From: an uncultured Paracoccaceae bacterium
Lineage (GTDB): Bacteria > Pseudomonadota > Alphaproteobacteria > Rhodobacterales > Rhodobacteraceae
Length of the DNA stretch: 5,282 nucleotides
Assembly (NCBI GenBank): GCA_937900975.1
Contig: CALCPC010000798.1
Coordinates: 1 to 5,282 of the forward strand
Reading direction: 5' to 3'
In this document: positions 1 to 5,282 of the stretch, piece by piece
Numbering within the stretch: position 1 is the first letter of the stretch
How the letters are laid out: the number at the start of each line of letters is the position of its first letter
Made by a program: the position numbers and the translations under genes
The notes under the pieces: generated by a model
Seen by the model: the letters and a program-made list of their open reading frames with translations, nothing else
The model's database searches: none
Told to the model about the DNA's origin: nothing

Positions 1-566
1 AGCGCCAAAAGCGCCATGGTGCCGGCAATCACCGCCAGCGCCAGTGTCACCACCGTCAGCGCGGGGCCACGCGGCAGCGGCACCTGGCCGATGATGGCGG
101 CAAGCGCGCTGTCGCCCAGAACGCCGCCAAGCCCGTAATCCGCCCCCCATGTGGGCGGCGGCACATGCGCGGCCGCCAGGACGGCGGCAAGTGCGATTGC
201 AATCGGCGCCAGGATCAACCGGCTAAGCACCCGTTCCTCGCCCCGGTGAAGCATCAGCCGCGCCCCCCAGACCAAAAGCACCAGACCGACGCCGTTCGCG
301 GCCCAGCCCGTCGCCCGCACCAGCGGATCGGCGATGGAGGCGCCGATCAGGCCAAGCGCGTTTTGCGGGGCCGCGTCCGTCGCGCTGAAGATGCTGGGAT
401 CCTCTGGCGAGTAGGTTTGCACGGTCAGCAGCGCCGCAAGTCCCGCAAGGGCCAGAAGCGCGCCCAACCCCTCGCTTCCGCGGCGGGCCAGAAAGGCGCG
501 TGTCTCTTCTTCAAAAAGCGGGGGACGTTTGCGCGCGGATCGCGCCGTTGCGGTTGCCCAGGCCAT
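1..566 (-). CDS. ftsK: DNA translocase FtsK, N-terminal membrane domain (partial, runs off left edge)
   Basis: The minus-strand frame opening at ATG 566 gives 188 residues without a stop before the window edge, so only the N-terminus is visible. Seen: a basic, Arg-rich start (residues 9-14), then four hydrophobic stretches at about 33-49, 84-106, 115-134 and 168-188, matching the four-helix FtsK_4TM anchor. After helix 1 comes YSPEDPS (52-58), and then NALGLIGASIADPL (69-82), both typical of FtsK proteins. Family knowledge: FtsK sits at the division septum, and its C-terminal RecA-like motor pumps DNA towards dif and activates XerCD; that motor and the gamma domain lie outside the window. The start codon follows the aminotransferase stop by one base (TAACATG), with GGAGA nine bases upstream inside that gene, implying coupled translation. 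An unrelated four-helix protein cannot be strictly excluded without the motor, but the motif set makes this unlikely. Confidence 0.9.
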   Translation of the reverse strand, partial: MAWATATARSARKRPPLFEEETRAFLARRGSEGLGALLALAGLAALLTVQTYSPEDPSIFSATDAAPQNALGLIGASIADPLVRATGWAANGVGLVLLVWGARLMLHRGEERVLSRLILAPIAIALAAVLAAAHVPPPTWGADYGLGGVLGDSALAAIIGQVPLPRGPALTVVTLALAVIAGTMALLA

Positions 567-567
567 G

Positions 568-1743
568 TTACGCAGTCTCCAAAACGGCACGGATGGCAGT
601 CAGCCCAGCCGCGACCTCTGCCTTTGGCGCGACCAGTGCGGCGCGGATATAGGACGCGCCTGGGTTGTCGGTGCCCTTTGGCGCGCGCGCAAGATAGGCC
701 CCGGGCAGGACCTTCACGCCCGCATCGCGCCAAAGCTTCTGGGTCGCGGCCTCGCCATCGGGCACCCGTAGCCAAAGAAAGAACCCGGCCTCGGGCGCGG
801 TATAGCCCGGCAGATTGCCGAGGATTTGGTCGGCGAGGTCGAACTTCTCGCGGTAGAGCGCGCGGTTTTCCTCCACATGCCCCTCATCGGCCCAAACCGC
901 AGCGGCGGCGTGTTGCAGCGGCAGCGGCATCGGCGCGCCGGCGTAGTTGCGCAATTGCTTAAGCGCCCGGATCGCCGCCGGACCGCCCGCGCAAAAGCCC
1001 GAGCGCAGACCGGCAAGGTTTGAGCGTTTGGAAAGCGAATGGAACACCAAAAGCCGTTCCGGATCCTGGCCATCGGCCGCTTCAAGCGCGCCGGCCGGTG
1101 GCGTGTCGCGCCAGATCTCAGAATAACACTCATCGGCGAAGACGCGGAAATCGTGCCGCTCGGCCAGCGCGCCAAGCTGGCGCCAATAGGCAAGGTCGGC
1201 AACGGCGCCTTGCGGGTTGGAGGGCGAACACATGTAAACAATCGCCGTCCGGTCGAGCAGTGCAGAGGGCAGGCCGGCGAAATCGGGCAGGAACCCTGTC
1301 TCGGCCGTGGCGGGCACGTAAACAGGTTCTGCTCCGGCGGCGATGGCGGCGACGGCGTAGCATTGGTAAAACGGATTGGGCAGCAGGACCGCTGGCCGCC
1401 CCCCTGCCTTTGTGGTGGGGCAAAGCGCCAGGGCTGCGTTAAAAAGCCCCTCGCGCGTGCCGTGCAGCGGCAGGATCCGGGTAGCGGGGTCGAGCGCCGC
1501 GCCGTAGCGGCGGCGCAGCCAGTCCGAGATGGAATGGCGCAGCGCGGGCGTCCCATCATTGGGCGGGTAGCGGTTGAAGCTGCCGCTTTCGGCCGCGATG
1601 ATCTGGGGCACAATGGCGGGAAAGGCGTGCTGAGGCTCGCCAATCGACATCGCGATTTCGGGTCCGCCCGGCTGGGTGCCGGCCAAAAGCGCGCGCAAGC
1701 GCGGGAACGCGTATTCCGGAAGGTCCGAAAAGCGGGTGGTCAT
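568..1743 (-). CDS. Class I/II PLP-dependent aminotransferase, DapC-like
   Basis: This is a 391-residue cytosolic fold-type I aminotransferase, the usual length for the family. Seen, in order: substrate-side motif YPPNDGTPALR (59-69); cofactor phosphate region GTREGL (95-100); SPSNPQG (173-179) with N176; ADECYSE (203-209) with D204, which pairs with the pyridine nitrogen, and Y207; the Schiff-base motif SLSKRSNLAGLRSGF with K239 and phosphate-binding R247; and R367, the expected substrate carboxylate anchor. The SLSKRSN form is characteristic of DapC-type N-succinyl-diaminopimelate aminotransferases, which transfer an amino group from glutamate in lysine/diaminopimelate synthesis. The exact substrate is inferred and could be another amino acid. 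ATG 1743 was chosen because AGAGGG lies eight bases upstream and homology begins there; a longer in-frame opening to 1863 would cross the candidate promoter. It is co-oriented and coupled with ftsK, suggesting an envelope/division operon. Confidence 0.88.
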   Translation of the reverse strand: MTTRFSDLPEYAFPRLRALLAGTQPGGPEIAMSIGEPQHAFPAIVPQIIAAESGSFNRYPPNDGTPALRHSISDWLRRRYGAALDPATRILPLHGTREGLFNAALALCPTTKAGGRPAVLLPNPFYQCYAVAAIAAGAEPVYVPATAETGFLPDFAGLPSALLDRTAIVYMCSPSNPQGAVADLAYWRQLGALAERHDFRVFADECYSEIWRDTPPAGALEAADGQDPERLLVFHSLSKRSNLAGLRSGFCAGGPAAIRALKQLRNYAGAPMPLPLQHAAAAVWADEGHVEENRALYREKFDLADQILGNLPGYTAPEAGFFLWLRVPDGEAATQKLWRDAGVKVLPGAYLARAPKGTDNPGASYIRAALVAPKAEVAAGLTAIRAVLETA

Positions 1744-1790
1744 GGTTTCTGCCCTCTGCCACGCAGGGTCTGGCGCCCTGTCGTGGCCAA

Positions 1791-1819
1791 ACTCTAGCGA
1801 AGGCACCCCGCCCCGTCCA
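1791..1819 (-). promoter_or_regulatory. Candidate sigma-70 type promoter for aminotransferase-ftsK
   Basis: On the minus strand TGGACG (1819-1814) and TAGAGT (1796-1791) are separated by exactly 17 bases, each matching the -35/-10 consensus at four of six positions. The -10 box is preceded by CGC, as in the candidate amidase promoter (CGCTAGGCT). Transcription would begin near 1784, leaving a leader of about 40 bases before ATG 1743. This is pattern reading only; the amidase transcript could also read through. Confidence 0.35.
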
Positions 1820-1854
1820 GCATCGGGCAGATTTCGTGCAAACGCGGGGCCGCT

Positions 1855-1894
1855 TGGCCACAAGTCTTGGGGCAGCAGATCGGCGTTGTGGCCA
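1855..1894. repeat. Inverted repeat TGGCCACAA / TTGTGGCCA, possible operator or hairpin
   Basis: TGGCCACAA at 1855-1863 is perfectly complemented by TTGTGGCCA at 1886-1894, a 9-base stem around a 22-base spacer. It lies between the end of the amidase gene and the candidate aminotransferase promoter. The same palindromic core TGGCCA occurs a third time at 1784-1789, close to the predicted transcription start. No U-run follows on either strand, so a classical intrinsic terminator is not supported. A regulator-binding site or a chance GC-rich repeat are the alternatives. Confidence 0.4.
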
Positions 1895-1908
1895 CCGGGT
1901 GACAGGTG

Positions 1909-3234
1909 TCAGGGGACCAGCGCGGCCTCGATCCCGGCGCCAAGGCGAAAAAGGGTTGGCAGGCGTTCGGGCATCACCATCGCCATGACGCCGCAATGCG
2001 GTGTCTCCGTGGGCAGGGTAAGCGCCGCGATGCCCATCAGGTTGCCGACCCGCGTGTTGCGCAGCGCAGCCAGGTTTTGCGCGATGAAATAGGCGTCATC
2101 CTCCTCCAGACGGGCAATCGGGGGTGGCAGGATGGCGACACTGGGCAGCAAGACGGCGTCATAGGATGCCGTCGCCGCGCGATACGCCGCCCGCAGGGTG
2201 TCGAGCCGGGCAACGGCGCGGACATAATCGACGCCAGAGAAGGCCACGCCCTGCTCAAACCGGGCGCGGATACGCGGGTCCATAACGTCGCCATGGGCAG
2301 CGATCTGCGCGCCCCAGATCGCATAGGCCTCTGTGGTGTAGAGCACGCCGGCAAGGCTCATCGCCTCCTCCAACCCCGCGAAATCGCCGCGCGTCAGAAA
2401 CGCCCCTGGGCCGTTTAGACGGGATAGTGCGGTCTCAAACGCGTCGTTTGTCGCGGGGTCGAGGCTGGGCAGGTGCGGGCTTTCCAGCACCAGAAAGCGG
2501 CAGCCCGACACCGTGGCGCCGGCAAGATCTGGGGCAGGGCCAGGTTGCAGTGCGGCCGTCAGCAAGGCCACATCCTCCACCGTGCGCCCGATGGGCCCCG
2601 GCGCGTCGAAGCGGGGGGCCAGCGGCAGAACCCCCTGGACAGACAGCGCGCCCACCGGGGGTTTCAGCCCCACCAGATCGTTCCACGCCGGCGGTACCCG
2701 CGACGACCCACCGGTGTCAGAGCCCATGGCGATGCTGGCCAGGCCGGCCGCGACCGAAACGGCGGCGCCCGAGGAAGAGCCGCCGGGCGCCAGCGCCGGG
2801 TCGTGGATGTTGGGCGGTGTTTCGGTCGTGCGGTTAAGGCCAAGGCCCGAGAAGGCCAGTTCTGTCTGATGCGTTTTGCCAAGCGAGACCAGGCCCGCCA
2901 TCGCGCCAAGGGCGACAACCTTGGCATCCGCGCTGGGCACCCGCCCGGCCAGGAGGCGAGAGCCGCTTTCCGTAGCGACGCCCGCAGTGTCGAAAAGGTC
3001 CTTCCAACTGATCGGCACACCGTCGAGCGGGCCGACGCGCACGCCATTTCGGGCGCGGGCACGGGCCGCCTCGGCCTCGGCCCGGGCGCGATCGGGCATG
3101 GTGCGGGCATAAATCTTGTCCCCCGCCGGGTGGGCCGCGATCGCGTCAAGCATGGCCTCGGCCAGTTCCACCGGGGCGGTCCGACCGGCGGCGATGTCCT
3201 CTCCGTGCTTCGCGGCTGTTTTGCGAAGATCCAT
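1909..3234 (-). CDS. Amidase signature family hydrolase
   Basis: This is a 441-residue amidase-signature enzyme without a signal peptide, expected to hydrolyse a C-N amide bond in the cytosol. Seen: the complete Ser-cisSer-Lys triad, with K78 in VPISWKDLFDT, cis-Ser S153 in GGSSSG (151-156) and nucleophile S177 in GSDTGGSSR. The Lys-to-cisSer gap (75 residues) and cisSer-to-Ser gap (24) are those of GatA and FAAH, so it should be active. The substrate is unknown. A GatA role is not favoured: no gatB or gatC is adjacent, and the signature is divergent (GGSSRVPPAWNDL instead of the usual GGSIRxPA...CG). ATG 3234 was chosen over the upstream in-frame ATG at 3294 because GGGGGGAGG stands six bases before it, and the longer form would run through the candidate promoter and an Arg/Gly-rich non-homologous stretch. 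It is divergent from the ubiH-type gene and lies 165 bases upstream of the aminotransferase. Confidence 0.9.
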   Translation of the reverse strand: MDLRKTAAKHGEDIAAGRTAPVELAEAMLDAIAAHPAGDKIYARTMPDRARAEAEAARARARNGVRVGPLDGVPISWKDLFDTAGVATESGSRLLAGRVPSADAKVVALGAMAGLVSLGKTHQTELAFSGLGLNRTTETPPNIHDPALAPGGSSSGAAVSVAAGLASIAMGSDTGGSSRVPPAWNDLVGLKPPVGALSVQGVLPLAPRFDAPGPIGRTVEDVALLTAALQPGPAPDLAGATVSGCRFLVLESPHLPSLDPATNDAFETALSRLNGPGAFLTRGDFAGLEEAMSLAGVLYTTEAYAIWGAQIAAHGDVMDPRIRARFEQGVAFSGVDYVRAVARLDTLRAAYRAATASYDAVLLPSVAILPPPIARLEEDDAYFIAQNLAALRNTRVGNLMGIAALTLPTETPHCGVMAMVMPERLPTLFRLGAGIEAALVP

Positions 3235-3265
3235 CGCGCGCCTCCCCCCTGAACGTCCGGGCCGG

Positions 3266-3294
3266 AGCCTAGCGACAGCCGGCCCCATGGACAA
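3266..3294 (-). promoter_or_regulatory. Candidate sigma-70 type promoter for the amidase
   Basis: On the minus strand TTGTCC (3294-3289) and TAGGCT (3271-3266) are separated by exactly 17 bases. The -35 box matches consensus at four of six positions; the -10 box is weaker (three of six) but is of the TAG-N-CT kind often seen in high-GC alphaproteobacteria. The start would fall near 3258, giving a leader of about 25 bases that contains the strong ribosome binding site of the amidase. The two boxes lie in the 89-base divergent gap. I found no comparably good plus-strand promoter for the hydroxylase there. Confidence 0.45.
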
Positions 3295-3296
3295 TC

Positions 3297-3311
3297 CCCG
3301 CGTCTTGCGGG
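3297..3311. repeat. Small GC hairpin just upstream of the ubiH-type start
   Basis: CCCGC (3297-3301) and GCGGG (3307-3311) form a perfect 5-base stem around the loop GTCTT, ending 12 bases before ATG 3324. It sits where a ribosome binding site would be expected, and no clear purine-rich site is visible for this gene. It could modulate initiation or be incidental in this GC-rich DNA. Confidence 0.3.
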
Positions 3312-3323
3312 ATCACGCGGTCC

Positions 3324-4502
3324 ATGACAGCGACGCCAACAGTTCTGATCGCCGGCGGTGGGTTAAACGGGCTTTGCCTTGCCGTGGCGCTTGATCAGGC
3401 CGGGATCGATTGCGCGGTGGTCGACCGCGCCGACCTGACCGCCCGCCGTGCGCCCGATTTCGATGGCCGGGCCTATGCTCTGGCCCTGTCGACGCGGCGG
3501 ATGTTGGAGGCTTTGGGCCTGTGGTCCCGCGTTGGCGGCCAGGCGGAGGCCATTCTGGACATTCATATTTCGGGCGGGCGCACGGGTGCTCCGGTGCTTC
3601 ACTTCGACCATCTTGAGCTGGATGAAGGCCCGATGGGGCATTTTTTGGAGGATCGCTTCCTGCGCGCGGCGCTGTTGGATCGGGTCGAGGCCGCGCCGCA
3701 TGTGACGCTGATGTCGAACACCGTGGTGGAGGCAGAGACGGTCACGCCGGCGGGCGTCGCCGTGACGCTGTCGTCCGGGCAGACGGTCAAGACCCGGCTT
3801 TTGGTGGCGGCCGACGGGCGCCGGTCGCCGATTGCCGCGCGGGCGGGCATCCGGCGTTTGGAGGTGGACTACCGCCAAACCAGCCTGGTGACCGCCATCG
3901 ACCACGCCGTGCCGCACCAAGGCACGGCCGCGCAGGTGTTCCTGCCCGAGGGCCCGCTTGCGATGCTGCCTTTGCCCGGCAATCGGTCCTCGCTGGTGTG
4001 GACAGAGTCCGCGGCGCGGGCGGCGGCGATCAATGCGCTCGACGATGCGGCCTATCTGGCCGTGCTGCGGCCACGCTTTGGCGACCATTTGGGTGAGATC
4101 GCGCTGGCTGGCGTGCGCTACAGCTATCCCATCGGCCTGTCGCTTGCCACGCGGCTGACGGCGCCGCGGCTGGCGCTGGTGGGCGACGCGGGGCATGGGA
4201 TCCACCCGTTGGCGGGGCAGGGTCTGAACCTGGGTTTTCGCGACACCGCCGCCTTGGCCGAAGTGCTGGCCGAGGCGGTGCGGCGGGGCGAGGATCCGGG
4301 CGCGGCGGATGTGTTGGAGCGGTATCGCCGCTGGCGCAGCTTCGACATCGCGGCGCTGTCCTTGGCGACCGATGGGATCAACCGGATCTTTTCGAACAGC
4401 AATCCGGTCCTGGGGCTTGGCCGCACGTTGGCTTTGGGCGCGGTACAGCCGCTTGACCAGAGAGGCCGCTGGCCTGACGGGCGACCGGCCAGCGTTGCGT
4501 GA
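3324..4502 (+). CDS. UbiH/UbiF/VisC-type FAD monooxygenase with frameshifted C-terminus
   Basis: The 392-residue product is a class A FAD monooxygenase of the UbiH/COQ6 family, which hydroxylates the ring of ubiquinone precursors using NAD(P)H and O2. Seen: N-terminal dinucleotide-binding motif LIAGGGLNG (8-16) followed by an acidic VVDR strand end (32-35); ADGRRSPIA (163-171), the DG motif that contacts FAD and NAD(P)H; and the second FAD motif GDAGHGIHPLAGQG (287-300) with D288, followed by LNLGFRD (301-307). The Ubi enzymes differ in ring position and cannot be told apart here. Oddity: after V374 the family-like sequence stops, and residues 375-392 read as unrelated QPLDQRGRWPDG; the expected ending continues in the +1 frame to 4518. 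The lost part lies beyond the FAD motifs, so activity may survive. ATG 3324 fits the family start, though its ribosome binding site is weak. It is divergent from the amidase. Confidence 0.88.
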   Translation: MTATPTVLIAGGGLNGLCLAVALDQAGIDCAVVDRADLTARRAPDFDGRAYALALSTRRMLEALGLWSRVGGQAEAILDIHISGGRTGAPVLHFDHLELDEGPMGHFLEDRFLRAALLDRVEAAPHVTLMSNTVVEAETVTPAGVAVTLSSGQTVKTRLLVAADGRRSPIAARAGIRRLEVDYRQTSLVTAIDHAVPHQGTAAQVFLPEGPLAMLPLPGNRSSLVWTESAARAAAINALDDAAYLAVLRPRFGDHLGEIALAGVRYSYPIGLSLATRLTAPRLALVGDAGHGIHPLAGQGLNLGFRDTAALAEVLAEAVRRGEDPGAADVLERYRRWRSFDIAALSLATDGINRIFSNSNPVLGLGRTLALGAVQPLDQRGRWPDGRPASVA

Positions 4503-4518
4503 GGGCCGCGCGCGTTGA
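4446..4518 (+). other. Displaced +1-frame C-terminal tail of the ubiH-type gene
   Basis: In the frame whose codons start at 4450, 4453 and so on, the DNA reads RLTREAAGLTGD and then RPALREGRAR before TGA at 4516-4518. From memory, roseobacter UbiH-type proteins end in a run resembling MREAAGLTGDLP, reached about eleven residues after an LGAV motif. Here LGAV ends at 4445, and only 13 bases separate it from the AGA codon of REAAGL. That is consistent with a deletion of roughly 20 bases (or any loss of 2 modulo 3, or a one-base insertion). With 20 bases restored the protein would be about 404 residues. Whether this is biological or a sequencing error cannot be decided from this window. Confidence 0.7.
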
Positions 4519-4612
4519 TCCCCGAGCGGCGCGGCAGGCCCCTTTGGACCCGCGCTGGACAGCCGCCGGGGGCTGGGCGATGCTGGGGCGTTCTTGGTCG
4601 CAGGGTCCGCCG

Positions 4613-5282
4613 ATGCACAACACCTCTCCCCTCTATGCACCGCTTTTGGGCGACGCCGGCGTTCAGGCGCTGTTTTCCGGGGCGGCGCAGGCCAAGCATA
4701 TGGTGGCGTTTGAGCGGGCGCTGACGGCGGCAATGGCACAGGCGGGTCTGGTGGAGCGCGCGGCGGCGGGCCGCGCGGACGCAGCCCTGGCAGCCTTTCG
4801 GCCCGATCTGGCCGCGCTGGGCGCCGGCAGCCTGGCCGATGGCGTCCCTGTCCCTGCGCTCGTCCGCGCGCTGCGCGCCGCAGCGCCAGACGCCGAGGCT
4901 GCGGCGGCAGTTCATGTCGGCGCGACCAGCCAAGACGTGCTCGACACAAGCTTGGCGCTAACGCTGGACAGGCTCTATCCGCTTTTGCTGGCGCGGCTTT
5001 CCGATGTGCTTGACGCGATGCGCGCGCTTGAGGCGCGCGACGGCGCCGCCGCGCTGATGGGGCGGACGCGGATGCAGGCGGCGCTGCCGATCCTTGTGGG
5101 CGACCGGCTGGCGGCCTGGCGCGCGCCGTTGTCCGATCTGGCGGCTGAGGGCCCGCGGCGCCGGGCAGAGTCCGCGCGGTTGCAATTCGCGGGTCCCGTC
5201 GGCACCCGCGCGCCGGCCCAAGTCAGCGCCGATATGGCCACGGCGCTGGGCCTCGGCCATGGGCCGGGCTGGCACGCCGCCC
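4613..5282 (+). CDS. pcaB: 3-carboxy-cis,cis-muconate cycloisomerase (PcaB-type), N-terminal part, runs off right edge
   Basis: The frame is open from ATG 4613 to the window end, giving 223 residues of a fumarase/aspartase-superfamily protein whose usual length is about 350-450, so roughly half is missing. Seen: SPLYAPLLGDAGVQALFS (5-22), the typical PcaB opening; HVGATSQDVLDT (101-112), the family's first catalytic region; and MGRTRMQAALPI (149-160), equivalent to the second conserved region. The third signature, GSSAMPxKxNP, would lie downstream. Family knowledge: PcaB lactonises 3-carboxy-cis,cis-muconate to 4-carboxymuconolactone in the protocatechuate branch of the beta-ketoadipate pathway. 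AGGG lies nine bases upstream of ATG 4613; an in-frame ATG at 4580 would add eleven residues (MLGRSWSQGPP) that do not resemble the family. It follows the ubiH-type gene by 94-110 bases with no clear promoter or terminator. A related lyase such as adenylosuccinate lyase is less likely given the motif details. Confidence 0.85.
   Translation, partial: MHNTSPLYAPLLGDAGVQALFSGAAQAKHMVAFERALTAAMAQAGLVERAAAGRADAALAAFRPDLAALGAGSLADGVPVPALVRALRAAAPDAEAAAAVHVGATSQDVLDTSLALTLDRLYPLLLARLSDVLDAMRALEARDGAAALMGRTRMQAALPILVGDRLAAWRAPLSDLAAEGPRRRAESARLQFAGPVGTRAPAQVSADMATALGLGHGPGWHAA

Noticed and set aside
165..962. 265-codon plus-strand open frame over ftsK and the aminotransferase
   Set aside because: It is Arg-rich without recognisable motifs and overlaps two well-supported minus-strand genes; it is a shadow of their codon bias.
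1744..1863. In-frame N-terminal extension of the aminotransferase (40 residues)
   Set aside because: It lacks family similarity, would cross the candidate promoter, and the internal ATG at 1743 has a good ribosome binding site.
3235..3294. In-frame N-terminal extension of the amidase (20 residues)
   Set aside because: The extension is Arg/Gly-rich and unlike the family, while ATG 3234 has a strong GGAGG six bases upstream.
4560..4575. CAGCC/GGCTG hairpin after the hydroxylase as a terminator
   Set aside because: The stem is only five bases and no T-run follows, so termination is not supported.
4499..4612. Upstream in-frame GTG (4499) or ATG (4580) as the start of the pcaB-type gene
   Set aside because: The added residues do not resemble PcaB; the family pattern begins at MHNTSPLY from 4613, which also has an AGGG nine bases upstream.
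3363..4949. 528-codon minus-strand open frame opposite the hydroxylase and the start of pcaB
   Set aside because: The product is Arg/Pro/Gln-rich low-complexity sequence with no motif, and it lies antisense to two genes with clear family motifs. Long antisense frames are expected opposite GC-rich codons.
1..5282. Novel defence, mobile or RNA-based system
   Set aside because: All the long supported genes are recognisable housekeeping or catabolic families. I found no direct-repeat array, transposase, integrase, toxin-antitoxin pair or structured-RNA signature.

Overview
The window looks like a chromosomal segment from a high-GC alphaproteobacterium, most likely of the Rhodobacteraceae (Roseobacter group). 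This rests on the strongly G/C-biased third codon positions, on promoter-like TTG-N17-TAG elements, and on a gene neighbourhood I recall from that family (ubiH-type hydroxylase next to amidase, aminotransferase and ftsK). The taxonomic call is inference; no RNA gene or other strict marker is present.

Layout. Three genes run on the minus strand from the middle towards base 1: an amidase-signature hydrolase (3234 to 1909), a class I/II aminotransferase resembling DapC (1743 to 568), and the N-terminal membrane part of the DNA translocase FtsK (566, running off the left edge). Aminotransferase and ftsK are one base apart and almost certainly co-transcribed and translationally coupled. A 165-base gap before the aminotransferase holds a candidate promoter and an inverted repeat. 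Two genes run on the plus strand: a UbiH/UbiF/VisC-type FAD monooxygenase (3324 to 4502) transcribed divergently from the amidase across an 89-base gap, and the first 223 codons of a PcaB-type 3-carboxy-cis,cis-muconate cycloisomerase (from 4613, running off the right edge).

How the genes relate. The aminotransferase may supply diaminopimelate/lysine precursors for the cell wall, and FtsK couples chromosome segregation to division, so the left arm has a plausible cell-envelope/division theme. The hydroxylase belongs to ubiquinone synthesis and PcaB to protocatechuate (aromatic) degradation; their adjacency need not be functional.

The most notable anomaly is in the hydroxylase gene. Its reading frame leaves the family pattern near base 4446, and a recognisable family-like C-terminal tail (REAAGLTGD) continues in the +1 frame to a stop at 4518. 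This points to a small indel, either real or a sequence error. I saw no CRISPR array, tRNA, rRNA, insertion sequence, phage gene or defence system, and nothing that supports a previously undescribed system. All gaps between genes are under 170 bases.
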